A DNA stretch of 64,000 bases from Microterricola pindariensis (GCF_002936985.1 NZ_MPZN01000016.1:1-64000); one strand, 5' to 3'. Positions 24,593 through 33,630 are shown, numbered from the stretch's first letter. The notes: generated by a model not told the origin, from the letters alone. Numbers and translations are program-made.

Positions 24593-24661
24593 CGCACAAA
24601 GTGCGGTTACACCCCACGAATTCACAAGAAAAGCCCAGTGTGCACCGCTAGAGTCGGTGCA
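24593..24661 (+). promoter_or_regulatory. Two dyads upstream of clgR
   Basis: CGCAC-AAA-GTGCG (24593-24605) is a perfect 5+5 palindrome. TGCACCG (24641-24647) and CGGTGCA (24655-24661) form a perfect 7+7 repeat with a 7-nt centre, ending 15 bp before the TAAACT -10. Either could bind a regulator, including ClgR itself; neither matches the CGC-N5-GCG spacing I recall for corynebacterial ClgR sites exactly. Confidence 0.4.
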
Positions 24662-24675
24662 GTGGGGGGTTCGGA

Positions 24676-24681
24676 TAAACT
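24676..24681 (+). promoter_or_regulatory. Candidate -10 element TAAACT of clgR
   Basis: TAAACT lies 49 bp upstream of ATG 24731. Unlike many neighbours, clgR has a leader of about 43 nt with a strong GGAGGAGG ribosome binding site, so this is a leadered promoter. Confidence 0.5.
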
Positions 24682-24730
24682 GACCTCCTTAACAGGCCTC
24701 TGGGCCTTGAGAAATATGGAGGAGGTTCCG

Positions 24731-25039
24731 ATGATTCTGGTTCGTCAAGAAATCGGCGATGTACTCAGGGACTTCCGACTTCAGAAGGGGCGCACCCTTC
24801 GGCAGGTTGCCAGCAAGGCCAGCGTGGCCTTGGGCTACTTGAGCGAGGTGGAGCGTGGCCAGAAAGAAGCCTCGAGCGAGATTCTCGCTTCGGTTGCTGA
24901 TGCACTCGACACCCCGATTTCGGTCATCATGCGTGAGGTCGGCGATCGTCTCGCCGTTCTCGAAGGCATCGACCCGATCCCCGACACCGTTCCCGACGAG
25001 TTCGTCGTGAACTTCGACGTGGACATGATGGTTCGATAA
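24731..25039 (+). CDS. clgR: XRE-family regulator ClgR
   Basis: Transcription activator that in other actinobacteria controls clp protease and stress genes. The 102-aa protein has an HTH_3 domain (about residues 8-62: IGDVLRDFRLQKGRTLRQVASKASVALGYLSEVERGQKEASSEILASVADAL); the SLGYLSEVERGxKEASSE-type recognition helix is the ClgR hallmark. GGAGGAGG at 24718-24725 precedes ATG 24731. Base composition is lower in G+C than the flanks. The position after pgsA-cinA and before recA is the conserved one. The C-terminus ends in FDVDMMVR. Confidence 0.92.
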   Translation: MILVRQEIGDVLRDFRLQKGRTLRQVASKASVALGYLSEVERGQKEASSEILASVADALDTPISVIMREVGDRLAVLEGIDPIPDTVPDEFVVNFDVDMMVR

Positions 25040-25105
25040 CCACGCAGACTCACTATTTCCTCGGTCGCTGCGCAACGGTGTGACGCGCGACGGAGACACA
25101 CATTC

Positions 25106-25138
25106 GACAGGCCGGTCTTCTGACCGGCCTGTCGTTTT
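25106..25138 (+). terminator. Rho-independent terminator after clgR
   Basis: A perfect 12-bp stem (GACAGGCCGGTC with GACCGGCCTGTC), loop TTCT, followed by GTTTT. Confidence 0.9.
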
Positions 25139-25190
25139 GCATTGGTGCCGGCCTCCTCCGGCGCGATTGTGAATCCCGGCCGGCACTGGT

Positions 25191-25196
25191 TAGCGT
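25191..25196 (+). promoter_or_regulatory. -10 element TAGCGT, leaderless start of the DUF3046 gene
   Basis: TAGCGT, then TATCGC (6 nt), then ATG 25203; no RBS. Confidence 0.55.
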
Positions 25197-25202
25197 TATC
25201 GC

Positions 25203-25433
25203 ATGCGTCGAAGTGAGTTCAACCTGGCCATGGCCACCGAGTTCGGCCCGGCATACGCCGCCGTCGTGCAGGCCGACCTGGTGCTCACCGCGCTCGGGAA
25301 CCGCACCGCCGCCCAGGCGCTGGCGGACGGCGTGCAACCGCGCGAGGTGTGGCTGGCGATCTGCGCTGAGACCGACGTCCCGCGGGAGCGCTGGTACGGC
25401 GTGGGCCTGCCCAAGCCCGCATCCGCCAGCTAG
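25203..25433 (+). CDS. DUF3046 family protein
   Basis: A 76-aa soluble protein of a family found next to recA across actinobacteria. The sequence MRRSEFNLAMATEFGPAYAAVVQADLVLTALGNRTAAQALADGVQPREVWLAICAE-type layout matches the family: helical, with the VxLxxLGxRTAxQAL core and a terminal VPRERWYG. No catalytic residues are evident and no function is established to my knowledge. It has its own leaderless promoter between the clgR terminator and the recA control region. The short product ends with a flexible PKPASAS tail. Confidence 0.85.
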   Translation: MRRSEFNLAMATEFGPAYAAVVQADLVLTALGNRTAAQALADGVQPREVWLAICAETDVPRERWYGVGLPKPASAS

Positions 25434-25480
25434 CGCCCCGCAACGCCTTCGATTCCGGACGCCGACACGCCGCTCTGGGG

Positions 25481-25509
25481 TCGAATATTTGTTCGGTTCG
25501 TACTAGGCT
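25481..25509 (+). promoter_or_regulatory. SOS box and -10 of recA
   Basis: TCGAATATTTGTTCGG (25481-25496) matches the actinobacterial LexA box TCGAAC-N4-GTTCGA with two changes, keeping the CGAA/GTTCG core. A TAGGCT -10 lies at 25504-25509, so LexA would cover the -35 region. The leader to recA is about 190 nt. Confidence 0.8.
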
Positions 25510-25706
25510 CCTGCACAGCAGCGCTTGAGCTGATCGTTCTCCACCACTACGCCCGTGCAAAACCTCGTGTCAGAGGGCCGGCGTACAGTCGAAAACATCA
25601 GCGGAAGAACTGCTGACTGCCTTGTCAGTTCGTCCCAGGGAATCCCATTCCGCCGAGTCGAACACGACAGCCTATAGGCGAATCGAACCAGCAAAAGGAG
25701 ACCGAA

Positions 25707-26819
25707 ATGCCATCACCTGCAGACCGCGAGAAGTCGCTCGAAACCGCTCTCGCCCAGATTGACCGCCAGTTCGGCAAGGGCTCCGTCATGCGCCTCGGCA
25801 GCGACGAGCGCGCACCCGTTGAGACCATCTCCACCGGTTCGATCGCGCTGGACGTCGCCCTCGGCATTGGCGGGCTTCCCCGCGGCCGCATCGTCGAGAT
25901 CTACGGCCCGGAGTCCTCGGGTAAGACCACGCTGACGCTGCACGCGATCGCCAACGCCCAGCGCAACGGCGGCATCGCCGCGTTCATCGATGCAGAGCAC
26001 GCCCTCGACCCGGAGTACGCCAAGAAACTCGGCGTCGACATCGACGCGCTCCTCGTCTCCCAGCCGGACACCGGTGAGCAGGCGCTCGAGATCGCCGACA
26101 TGCTCGTCCGCTCCGGCTCCATCGACCTGATCGTGATCGACTCCGTGGCGGCCCTCGTGCCGCGCGCCGAGATCGAGGGCGAGATGGGCGACTCCCACGT
26201 CGGCCTGCAGGCCCGCCTCATGTCGCAGGCGCTCCGCAAGCTCACCGGTGGCCTCAGCCAGACCAACACCACCATGATCTTCATCAACCAGCTGCGCGAG
26301 AAGATCGGTGTCTTCTTCGGCAGCCCGGAGACCACCGCCGGCGGCAAGGCGCTCAAGTTCTACGCCTCGGTCCGCCTCGACATCCGCCGCATCGAGACGC
26401 TGAAGGACGGCACCGACGCGGTCGGCAACCGCACCCGTGTCAAGGTCGTCAAGAACAAGATGGCGCCGCCGTTCAAGCAGGCCGAGTTCGACATCATCTA
26501 CGGTGTCGGCATCTCCCGCGAGGGCAGCCTGATCGACTTCGGCGTCGATCACGGCATCGTCAAGAAGTCCGGCGCCTGGTACACCTACGAGGGCGACCAG
26601 CTCGGCCAGGGCAAGGAGAACTCGCGCAACTTCCTGCTGCGCAACCCCGACATCGCCCTGGACATCGAGACCCGCCTGCTCGGCAAGCTGGGCATCGGCC
26701 CGGCCGGCGTCGCAGCCAAGGCGGAGGCCGCCAAGAAGGCGGCGGAAGACGCCGCGGCGGGCATCGTCGCCGAGGAGACGCCGCTCGTCGAGAAGCTGAA
26801 GGCCCGCAAGGGCGCCTAG
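25707..26819 (+). CDS. recA: Recombinase RecA
   Basis: ATP-dependent strand-exchange protein and co-protease for LexA self-cleavage, 370 aa. Walker A is G67-P-E-S-S-G-K-T-T75, the MAW-like [13 protein letters not shown] precedes it, Walker B is [12 protein letters not shown], and the DNA-binding loop L2 region lies in [22 protein letters not shown]. The C-terminus extends about 20 Ala/Lys-rich residues beyond the core. AAAAGGAGA lies about 6 nt before ATG 25707. No intein. recX follows after 13 bp in the same operon; lexA is at 37.4-38.1 kb. Confidence 0.98.
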   Translation: MPSPADREKSLETALAQIDRQFGKGSVMRLGSDERAPVETISTGSIALDVALGIGGLPRGRIVEIYGPESSGKTTLTLHAIANAQRNGGIAAFIDAEHALDPEYAKKLGVDIDALLVSQPDTGEQALEIADMLVRSGSIDLIVIDSVAALVPRAEIEGEMGDSHVGLQARLMSQALRKLTGGLSQTNTTMIFINQLREKIGVFFGSPETTAGGKALKFYASVRLDIRRIETLKDGTDAVGNRTRVKVVKNKMAPPFKQAEFDIIYGVGISREGSLIDFGVDHGIVKKSGAWYTYEGDQLGQGKENSRNFLLRNPDIALDIETRLLGKLGIGPAGVAAKAEAAKKAAEDAAAGIVAEETPLVEKLKARKGA

Positions 26820-26832
26820 CCCGAGGCGCATC

Positions 26833-27825
26833 ATGGAAATCGGATGGTGGGGCGGCCCCGGCTCGAGCGACGACGAGGGTGAGCACACCCAGATCGACGC
26901 CGAGCCGGGCGGCCGCCCCGGCACGCCGGGCGCGGAGGACGCTCCCGCCGAACCGGCGGCCGCGAAGCCCGCAGCCGTGAAGCCCGCAGCTGCGAAGCCC
27001 GTGGCCGCGAAGACCGTGGCCGCGAAGCCCCGCGCGGTTCGGCCCCGCCCCGCAGCACCCCAGGTCGATGAGCCTGCGGGCGAGCCGGTGGAGGCGGAGC
27101 CGCTGGCGACGGTCAGCTACCTGCCGTGGGCGGCACCCGGCGTCGACGTCACGACGGAGTCCGGCATCGGCAGCACCGCATTCCGACGCCCCTGGGTGGA
27201 GCCGGAGCGCGAGCTGGCCGAGCGCGGCTTCGACGCATCGGCGCCGGTGGCGCTGCCGCGCCAGCTCGCCGAGCCGGGCGACTGGACAGAGGAGTACAGC
27301 GACGAGACGGACGACGAGGCCGAGGTCGAGGAATTCGACCCCGACGCCGTGGAACGCGCACTGCTGAAGAAGCTGGCCAGACGCGACATGTCCATCGTCG
27401 AGGTCGAGCAGTTCCTCGAGCAGAACGGCCTGCCGGCCGAGCAGCTCGAGGAATGGGTGGAACGGATGGTGCGCCTCGGCTACCTCGACGACCTCCGCCT
27501 GGCCGAGAACATCATCGACCAGCTGCGCCGGCGCAAGGGCCTCGGTGCCTCCTCCATCAAGCAGGAGCTCAACCGGCGCAGGATCTCCCCGGCCGTCGTC
27601 AGCGAGGCGCTGGGGGAGTCCGACCAGGACGAGGAACGGGCGCGGGCCATGGAGCTCGCGGTCAAGCGCGCCGGGCAGCTGAGCTCCTACGACGACGCCA
27701 CCGCCGAGCGGCGTCTCACCGGATTCCTGATGCGCAAGGGCTACGGGTCCGGCGTGGTGCGCGACGCGGTGAAGGCGGCCCTCGCCGCGCGCAAGCGGCC
27801 GACAGGCGGCGTTCGGTTCCGCTGA
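26833..27825 (+). CDS. recX: RecX regulatory protein with a long low-complexity N-terminus
   Basis: Modulator of RecA filaments. Residues ~172-329 hold the RecX three-helix repeats (VERALLKKLARRDMSIVEVEQFLEQNGL..., LGYLDDLRLAENIIDQLRRRKGLGASSIKQEL, TAERRLTGFLMRKGYGSGVVRDAVKAAL). The first ~170 residues are unusual: an acidic head, an AAAKPAAVKPAAAKPVAAKTV-type repeat (~40-62), and an acidic stretch. Actinobacterial RecX is normally about 160-200 aa, so the extension nearly doubles it. It starts 13 bp after recA and is presumably SOS-induced with it. Confidence 0.92.
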   Translation: MEIGWWGGPGSSDDEGEHTQIDAEPGGRPGTPGAEDAPAEPAAAKPAAVKPAAAKPVAAKTVAAKPRAVRPRPAAPQVDEPAGEPVEAEPLATVSYLPWAAPGVDVTTESGIGSTAFRRPWVEPERELAERGFDASAPVALPRQLAEPGDWTEEYSDETDDEAEVEEFDPDAVERALLKKLARRDMSIVEVEQFLEQNGLPAEQLEEWVERMVRLGYLDDLRLAENIIDQLRRRKGLGASSIKQELNRRRISPAVVSEALGESDQDEERARAMELAVKRAGQLSSYDDATAERRLTGFLMRKGYGSGVVRDAVKAALAARKRPTGGVRFR

Positions 27826-27827
27826 TC

Positions 27828-27833
27828 TAAGCT
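27828..27833 (+). promoter_or_regulatory. Candidate -10 element TAAGCT of miaB
   Basis: TAAGCT lies 10 nt before ATG 27844, immediately after the recX stop codon. The predicted start of transcription is within a few nt of the start codon, giving a leaderless or near-leaderless mRNA. Confidence 0.4.
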
Positions 27834-27843
27834 AGTGCTCATC

Positions 27844-29439
27844 ATGAGCACCGTCAGCGAGAACCCCACGATCATTGCGCCGTCGTCGGCGTCACACGAT
27901 GCCGCGGGGCGAGCACGCAGCTACGAGGTGCGCACCTACGGCTGCCAGATGAACGTGCACGACTCGGAGCGCCTGAGCGGCTCGCTCGAGGCCGCCGGCT
28001 ACATCAAGGCAGACGGCGTCGAGCCCGACGTCGTCGTGATCAACACCTGTGCCGTGCGCGAGAACGCGGACAACAAGCTCTACGGGAACCTGGGCTACCT
28101 GGCCGGCGTCAAGCGCCGCCATGCCGGCATGCAGATCGCCGTCGGCGGCTGCCTGGCCCAGAAGGACAAGAACGTCATCCTGGAGAAGGCGCCCTGGGTG
28201 GATGTCGTCTTCGGCACCCACAACATGGGCGCCCTGCCCAGCCTGCTGGAGCGGGCCCGCCACAACGACGAGGCGCAGATCGAGATCCTCGAGGCGCTGG
28301 AGACGTTCCCCTCCACGTTGCCCACCAAGCGCGACTCCAGCTACAGCGGCTGGGTGTCCATCTCCGTCGGCTGCAACAACACCTGCACCTTCTGCATCGT
28401 GCCCGCCCTCCGCGGCAAGGAGAAAGACCGCCGCCCCGGCGAGGTGCTCTCCGAGATCCAGTCCCTCGTCGACGACGGCGCCCTCGAGGTGACCCTGCTC
28501 GGCCAGAACGTGAACTCCTACGGCGTCGAGTTCGGCGACCGGCTCGCCTTCGGCAAGCTCCTCCGCGCGGCCGGCGCCATCGAGGGCCTCGAGCGCATCC
28601 GCTTCACCAGCCCGCACCCGGCCGCCTTCACCGACGACGTCATCGACGCGATGGCCGAGACGCCCTCCGTGATGCCGCAGCTGCACATGCCGCTGCAGTC
28701 CGGCTCCGACCGGGTGCTGAAGGCGATGCGGCGCTCCTACCGCTCCGCGAAGTTCCTCGGCATCCTCGAGCGGGTGCGCGAGCGCATGCCGCACGCCGCA
28801 ATCAGCACCGACATCATCGTCGGCTTCCCCGGTGAGACCGAGGAGGACTTCCAGGAGACGCTGCGCGTCGTCGAAGAGGCCCGCTTCGCCACCGCCTTCA
28901 CCTTCCAATACTCCATCCGCCCCGGCACGCCGGCAGCGACCATGGAGGAGCAGGTCCCCAAGGAGGTCGTGCAGGAGCGCTACGAACGCCTCATCGCCCT
29001 GCAGGATCGCATCTCCTGGGAGGAGAACGAGAAGGTCGTCGGTCGCACCGTCCAGGTGCTCGTCGGCAACCACGCCGGCAAGAAGGATGCCGACACGAAC
29101 CGCCTCTCCGGGCGGGCCGAGGACAGCCGCCTCGTGCACTTCGAGGTGCCGGCCGGCTCCGAGACGCCGCGCCCCGGCGACGTGGTCACCGTGACGGTGA
29201 CCCAGGCCGCACCGTTCTTCCTCATCGCGGACTCCGTCGACGATGCCCCGCTCGTCATCCGGCGCACCCGCTCCGGCGACGCCTGGGACCGCCAGGAGGC
29301 GGAGTCCTGCGGCGTGCCGTCCGGCGCCGCCGACGGCGGCCAGGGCGCACCAGGGCCGGTCCTGCTCGGCTTCCCGACACTGCGCGCGGGCGGCGCCAGC
29401 ACGGTCCCCATCTACAACACCGACGACGAGCTGCGCTGA
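27844..29439 (+). CDS. miaB: tRNA-2-methylthio-N6-dimethylallyladenosine synthase (radical SAM methylthiotransferase)
   Basis: Adds the 2-methylthio group to i6A37 of tRNA, acting after MiaA (next gene). The 531-aa protein has the N-terminal UPF0004 domain ([12 protein letters not shown], Cys ligands of the auxiliary Fe-S cluster), the radical SAM C-x3-C-x2-C ([12 protein letters not shown], near residues 176-183), and a C-terminal TRAM domain. About 60 extra Gly/Ala-rich residues follow the TRAM, ending in [11 protein letters not shown] 27844 is preferred over GTG 27835 by its distance to TAAGCT. The stop overlaps the miaA start (TGATG). Confidence 0.96.
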   Translation: MSTVSENPTIIAPSSASHDAAGRARSYEVRTYGCQMNVHDSERLSGSLEAAGYIKADGVEPDVVVINTCAVRENADNKLYGNLGYLAGVKRRHAGMQIAVGGCLAQKDKNVILEKAPWVDVVFGTHNMGALPSLLERARHNDEAQIEILEALETFPSTLPTKRDSSYSGWVSISVGCNNTCTFCIVPALRGKEKDRRPGEVLSEIQSLVDDGALEVTLLGQNVNSYGVEFGDRLAFGKLLRAAGAIEGLERIRFTSPHPAAFTDDVIDAMAETPSVMPQLHMPLQSGSDRVLKAMRRSYRSAKFLGILERVRERMPHAAISTDIIVGFPGETEEDFQETLRVVEEARFATAFTFQYSIRPGTPAATMEEQVPKEVVQERYERLIALQDRISWEENEKVVGRTVQVLVGNHAGKKDADTNRLSGRAEDSRLVHFEVPAGSETPRPGDVVTVTVTQAAPFFLIADSVDDAPLVIRRTRSGDAWDRQEAESCGVPSGAADGGQGAPGPVLLGFPTLRAGGASTVPIYNTDDELR

Positions 29440-30452
29440 TGCGGCCCGGCCGGCCCGGGGCAGACCCGGCCGCGCTGATCGCCGTCGTCGGGGCCACCGG
29501 CACGGGCAAGTCCGCGCTCTCCCTCGACATCGCCGAGCGCCTCGCCGCCGACGGCATCGCGGCCGAGATCGTCAACGCCGACGCGATGCAGCTCTACCGC
29601 GGCATGGACATCGGCACGGCCAAGCTGCCGCCGGCCGAGCGCCGCGGCATCCCGCACCACATGTTCGACGTGCTCGGCGTGCGGGACGAGGCGGCCGTCG
29701 CCGGCTACCAGGAGCAGGCCAGGGCGGTCGTCGACGACATCCGCGCGCGCGGGGCGGTGCCGATCGTGGTCGGCGGCTCCGGGCTGTACGTCTCCGCAGT
29801 GGTCTACGACTTCCGATTCCCCGGCACCGACCCCGTCATCCGGGCCGCACTCGAGGCGGAGCTGGTCGAGCTCGGACCCGGCCTGTTGTACCGCCGGCTG
29901 GCCGCATTCGACCAGGCGACCGCGCTCCGGGTGGGATCCACGAACGGCCGGCGCATCGTCCGCGCCCTCGAGGTGATCGCCATCACGGGCGAGCCGAACG
30001 CGGCCGCCCTGCCGGACGAGCCAGAGCCCTGGCGCCCGCTCGCCGTCATCGGTCTGGCGGCCGAGCGCGAGCAGCTCACCGCGCGCCTGGACCGCCGGGT
30101 CGAGCAGATGTGGGCCGACGGCCTGCTCGACGAGGTCCGCGCCCTGCTGCCGCTCGGCCTCGAGGAGGGCGTCACCGCCAGCCGGGCCATCGGCTACACC
30201 CAGGCCATCGACGAGATCCACGGCCGCAGCACCCGGGCCGAGGCGATCGAGGCGACGCAGCAGCTCACCCGCCGCTACGCCCGCCGGCAGGTCAGCTGGT
30301 TCAAGCGCTACCCGCACGCGCACTGGCTGCCGGCCGCGACGGAACAGGACGGGTCGGATGCCGGCGCCGCCCGCGTTGACGCCGCGCTGTCCGCCTGGCG
30401 GGCGGCCGGGGCCGCACCGGTCGACGCCGGCCGGAGCGCACCCGCCGTTTAG
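29439..30452 (+). CDS. miaA: tRNA dimethylallyltransferase
   Basis: Transfers the dimethylallyl group to A37 of tRNAs reading UNN codons, providing the substrate of MiaB. The 337-aa protein has P-loop G18-A-T-G-T-G-K-S25. [15 protein letters not shown] and the [16 protein letters not shown] segment are the DMAPP/tRNA-binding elements, and [23 protein letters not shown] follows. The ATG overlaps the miaB stop by 1 bp. Its own TAG stop (30450-30452) is simultaneously the start of the dapF -10 hexamer TAGACT. Confidence 0.96.
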   Translation: MRPGRPGADPAALIAVVGATGTGKSALSLDIAERLAADGIAAEIVNADAMQLYRGMDIGTAKLPPAERRGIPHHMFDVLGVRDEAAVAGYQEQARAVVDDIRARGAVPIVVGGSGLYVSAVVYDFRFPGTDPVIRAALEAELVELGPGLLYRRLAAFDQATALRVGSTNGRRIVRALEVIAITGEPNAAALPDEPEPWRPLAVIGLAAEREQLTARLDRRVEQMWADGLLDEVRALLPLGLEEGVTASRAIGYTQAIDEIHGRSTRAEAIEATQQLTRRYARRQVSWFKRYPHAHWLPAATEQDGSDAGAARVDAALSAWRAAGAAPVDAGRSAPAV

Positions 30453-30455
30453 ACT
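30450..30455 (+). promoter_or_regulatory. -10 element TAGACT of dapF, sharing bases with the miaA stop codon
   Basis: TAGACT, 6-nt gap (GGGCGC), ATG 30462. The first three bases are the miaA TAG stop codon. No Shine-Dalgarno is available to dapF, supporting a leaderless start. Confidence 0.6.
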
Positions 30456-30461
30456 GGGCGC

Positions 30462-31343
30462 ATGGCTTTCGACCTCCACTTCACCAAGGGCCAGGGCACC
30501 GGCAACGACTTCGTGCTCTTCGCCGACCCGGACGGTTCGCACCCGCTCAGCCCGGCACAGATCGCCGCCGTCTGCGACCGGCGCTTCGGAATCGGCGCCG
30601 ACGGGCTGATCCGGGCCGTGCGCTCCGACGCCCTGCCGGAGGGCGCGGCGGCACTGGCCGAGGACCCGGACGCCGTCTGGTTCATGGACTACTGGAACGC
30701 CGACGGCACCCCCTCAGAGATGTGCGGCAACGGCGCCCGCGTCTTCACCCGCTTCCTGCTCGAGCAGGGCCTGGCCGAGCTGCCAGCCGGTGACACCCTC
30801 TCGATCGGCACCCGCGCCGGCGTCCGTGACGTGCAGAGCAATCGCAGCGGCTTCCAGGTGGACCTCGGCCGGTGGCGGCTGGCCGGAGGCGAGCCGCTCG
30901 TGCGCGCCAAGAACCTCCCGGTGGCCCGACCCGGCCTCGGCATCAGCGTCGGCAACCCGCACGTGGTCGTCGCCCTCGCCGACGACGCAGAGCTCGACGC
31001 CGCCGACCTCGGCTACATCCCACAGCTCGACCCCGCCCCGGAGGGCGGAGCGAACATCGAGTTCGTCGTGCCGGCCGACCCACTGGTGCACGACGGCGTC
31101 GGCCGCTTCCGCATGCGGGTGCACGAGCGCGGCTCGGGCGAGACGCAGTCCTGCGGCACCGGCGCGGCGGCCGCCGCCCTCGCGGTCCGGCACTGGGCCG
31201 GCGCCGGCGCGCCCAACCAGTGGCGGGTCGAGGTACCGGGCGGCGTGCTCGGCGTGCGGATGTTCCCGACCGAGGACGGCGAGCACGTCGCGCTCTCCGG
31301 CCCGGCCGAGCTCGTCTTCGACGGGGTGCTCAGCCTCGGCTAG
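30462..31343 (+). CDS. dapF: Diaminopimelate epimerase
   Basis: Converts LL- to meso-diaminopimelate for lysine and peptidoglycan synthesis. The 293-aa PLP-independent racemase uses two cysteines: C88 in [10 protein letters not shown] and C231 in [11 protein letters not shown], both in perfect context. The GTGNDFVL N-terminal motif is at 12-19. Length is normal. Placed after miaA as in other actinobacteria, with dapA and dapB earlier in the window but in separate transcription units. Convergent with the methyltransferase gene 33 bp downstream. Confidence 0.96.
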   Translation: MAFDLHFTKGQGTGNDFVLFADPDGSHPLSPAQIAAVCDRRFGIGADGLIRAVRSDALPEGAAALAEDPDAVWFMDYWNADGTPSEMCGNGARVFTRFLLEQGLAELPAGDTLSIGTRAGVRDVQSNRSGFQVDLGRWRLAGGEPLVRAKNLPVARPGLGISVGNPHVVVALADDAELDAADLGYIPQLDPAPEGGANIEFVVPADPLVHDGVGRFRMRVHERGSGETQSCGTGAAAAALAVRHWAGAGAPNQWRVEVPGGVLGVRMFPTEDGEHVALSGPAELVFDGVLSLG

Positions 31344-31376
31344 AAGGCGCCCGTTCCCGGCCGAGCACGCGGTTGG

Positions 31377-31997
31377 CTACTCCGCGGCGTCCGGACGGGC
31401 AACCTTCAGCACCCGGAAACCCTTGCTGATGGCCTCGCGGGCGATCGCCAGCGAGCCGGCGAACTCCGCCTCGAGCCAGCGCTGCAGCGAGTCGGAGCCG
31501 AGGTTGCGCTGCACGACCAGGTAGGAGTCGGTGCCCGCCTTCAGGCGCGGCAGCCAGTGCTGCAGCATCGAGTGCAGCACGTCCTTGCCGACGCGGATGG
31601 GCGGGTTCGACCAGATGGTGTCGAAGCGCACGTCCTCCGGCACGTCCTCAGGCTGCACGGCCCGGATGTTGCCGAGGCCGAGCTCCTGGGCGTTTCGCCG
31701 GACCAGCTCCAGCGCGCGGTCGTTCACGTCGACGGCCCAGACGGTGGCCTCCGGGGATTCCAGGGCCAGTGTCAAGGCGATCGGGCCCCAGCCGCAGCCG
31801 AGGTCCAGCAGATTGCCGGTCGCCGGGGGAGTCGGCGCATAGCGCAGCAACACCTCGGTGCCCTGGTCGATGTGGTCCGGACTGAAGATTCCGTTGGAGG
31901 TCGTGACCTCACGGTCCTGCCCGCCGAGGCGCACCTGGATGCGGCGCAATTTGAGCTCACTCCCCGGTTCCGCGCTGAAGTAATGCTCTGAAGCCAT
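31377..31997 (-). CDS. RsmC-like class I SAM methyltransferase
   Basis: A 206-aa methyltransferase of the 'MTS/RsmC' small-domain type, probably acting on 16S rRNA guanine or a related nucleic-acid substrate. Motif I is LDLGCGWGPIAL (about 64-75), the acidic loop is VWAVDVNDRAL, and the catalytic N6/N2-type motif IV is SNPPIRVG (about 130-137). The N-terminal decoy half of full-length RsmC is absent. ATG 31997 is fixed by a TAGATT -10 7 nt upstream; the longer in-frame extension overlaps hflX. It is divergent from hflX, with only 43 bp between start codons. Confidence 0.85.
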   Translation of the reverse strand: MASEHYFSAEPGSELKLRRIQVRLGGQDREVTTSNGIFSPDHIDQGTEVLLRYAPTPPATGNLLDLGCGWGPIALTLALESPEATVWAVDVNDRALELVRRNAQELGLGNIRAVQPEDVPEDVRFDTIWSNPPIRVGKDVLHSMLQHWLPRLKAGTDSYLVVQRNLGSDSLQRWLEAEFAGSLAIAREAISKGFRVLKVARPDAAE

Positions 31998-32004
31998 GAC
32001 AGCG

Positions 32005-32010
32005 AATCTA
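32005..32010 (-). promoter_or_regulatory. -10 element TAGATT, leaderless start of the methyltransferase gene
   Basis: Minus-strand TAGATT, a 7-nt gap, then ATG 31997. It lies exactly 17 bp from the opposing hflX -10, so each -10 occupies the place of the other promoter's -35. Confidence 0.55.
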
Positions 32011-32027
32011 TCGCAGATTGAAACCCG

Positions 32028-32033
32028 TAAACT
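32028..32033 (+). promoter_or_regulatory. -10 element TAAACT, leaderless start of hflX
   Basis: TAAACT, then GAGAGCA (7 nt), then ATG 32041. Back-to-back with the methyltransferase -10. Confidence 0.55.
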
Positions 32034-32040
32034 GAGAGCA

Positions 32041-33630
32041 ATGACTGACGCCAGCAACACCACCAACGACAGCACCGGCACCGACGCCTTTGACGGCGAC
32101 GGTGCATTCGAGAGCGACGACGTCGTCGCCCGGGTGCTGGCCAGCGCCGAGGCCCGTTCGGCGGGCAGCGCCCACTTCAGCTCCGGCATCTTCGCCAGCG
32201 GCGCGCAGGCGCTGCAGACCGAGACCGGCGCCGCCGCGTTCAGCGACGGCGAGCAGCTCGACCGCGACGACCGCAACGCCTTGCGGCGCGTGCCGAGCCT
32301 CTCCACCGAGCTCGAAGACGTCACAGAGGTCGAGTACCGCCAGCTGCGCCTCGAGAACGTCGTCCTGATCGGCATCTACATGCAGGGCTCGGTGGATGAC
32401 GCCGAGAACTCGATGCGCGAACTGGCCGCCCTGGCAGAGACCGCCGGTGCCACCGTGCTCGACGGCCTGCTGCAGCGGCGCCCCAACCCGGACCCGAGCA
32501 CCTTCCTGGGCAGCGGCAAGGCGCGCGAGCTGGCCGGCATCGTGCAGGCTCTCGGCGCCGACACCGTCATCGCCGACACCGAGCTCGCGCCCAGCCAGCG
32601 CCGCGCACTCGAAGACGTGGTCAAGGTGAAGGTCATCGACCGCACCGCCGTCATCCTCGACATCTTCAGCCAGCACGCGAAGAGCCGTGAGGGCAAGGCG
32701 CAGGTCGAGCTCGCCCAGCTGCAGTACCTGCTGCCCCGCCTCCGTGGCTGGGGTGACTCCATGTCGCGCCAGGCCGGTGGCCAGGTGGGTGGCGCCGGCG
32801 CCGGCATGGGCAGCCGTGGCCCCGGTGAGACGAAGATCGAGCTGGACCGCCGCCGCATCCACACCCGGATGGCGAAGCTGCGCAAGCAGATCGCCGCGAT
32901 GAAGCCCGCCCGCGAGGCCAAGCGGGCCAACCGCCGCCGCAACGCGGTGCCCTCCGTCGCCATCGCCGGCTACACCAACGCCGGCAAGTCGAGCATCCTG
33001 AACCGCATCACCCACGCCGGTGTGCTGGTGGAGAACTCGCTGTTCGCCACCCTCGATGCCACCGTGCGCAAGAACACCACCGCCGACGGGCGCATCTACA
33101 CGCTGGCCGACACGGTCGGCTTCGTGCGGAACCTCCCGCACCAGCTCGTCGAGGCGTTCCGCTCCACGCTGGAGGAGGTCGCCGACTCCGACCTCATCGT
33201 GCACGTCGTCGACGGCTCGCACCCCGACCCGGCCGGCCAGATCGCCACCGTGCGCGACGTCATCGGCGAGGTGGGCGCCCGCGACATCCCGGAGCTCATC
33301 GTCTTCAACAAGTCCGACCTGATCGACGACGACGCCCGACTGGTGCTGCGCGGCCTCGAGCCCCGCGCCCTCTTCGCCTCCGCCCGCAGCGGCGAGGGCA
33401 TCGACGAGCTGCTCGCCACGATCGGCGAGATGCTGCCGGACCCGAGCCTCGCCATCGAGCTCGTCGTGCCGTACGACCGCGGCGACCTGATCTCGCTGCT
33501 GCACGAGAAGGGCCGGGTCATCTCGACCGAGTACGTCGAGACCGGAACCCTCGTGCACGCGCGCATCGCCGCCGACCTCGAGGCCCTGTTCTCGGCCTAC
33601 CGCGCCCCGGCCGGCGCCCTCGAGGCCTAG
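32041..33630 (+). CDS. hflX: GTPase HflX
   Basis: Ribosome-associated GTPase that splits stalled or hibernating 70S ribosomes in other bacteria. The 529-aa protein has an acidic N-terminal extension (~1-95), the HflX N-domain (LDGLLQRRPNPDPSTFLGSGKARELAG), the conserved linker QLAQLQYLLPRLRGWG...GGGAGAGMGSRGPGETKIELDRRRI, and the G domain: G1 GYTNAGKSS near 311, G3 DTVGF, G4 NKSD. ATG 32041 follows the -10; an upstream in-frame codon at 31996 lies across the promoter. Separated from lexA by metF and metE. Confidence 0.95.
   Translation: MTDASNTTNDSTGTDAFDGDGAFESDDVVARVLASAEARSAGSAHFSSGIFASGAQALQTETGAAAFSDGEQLDRDDRNALRRVPSLSTELEDVTEVEYRQLRLENVVLIGIYMQGSVDDAENSMRELAALAETAGATVLDGLLQRRPNPDPSTFLGSGKARELAGIVQALGADTVIADTELAPSQRRALEDVVKVKVIDRTAVILDIFSQHAKSREGKAQVELAQLQYLLPRLRGWGDSMSRQAGGQVGGAGAGMGSRGPGETKIELDRRRIHTRMAKLRKQIAAMKPAREAKRANRRRNAVPSVAIAGYTNAGKSSILNRITHAGVLVENSLFATLDATVRKNTTADGRIYTLADTVGFVRNLPHQLVEAFRSTLEEVADSDLIVHVVDGSHPDPAGQIATVRDVIGEVGARDIPELIVFNKSDLIDDDARLVLRGLEPRALFASARSGEGIDELLATIGEMLPDPSLAIELVVPYDRGDLISLLHEKGRVISTEYVETGTLVHARIAADLEALFSAYRAPAGALEA

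Noticed and set aside
20517-24617. A 1366-codon minus-strand open frame opposite ftsK-pgsA-pncC
   Set aside because: Arg/Gly/Val/Asp-rich shadow of plus-strand codon bias at ~70% G+C; it runs antisense through three well-conserved genes, with no RBS or recognisable domain.
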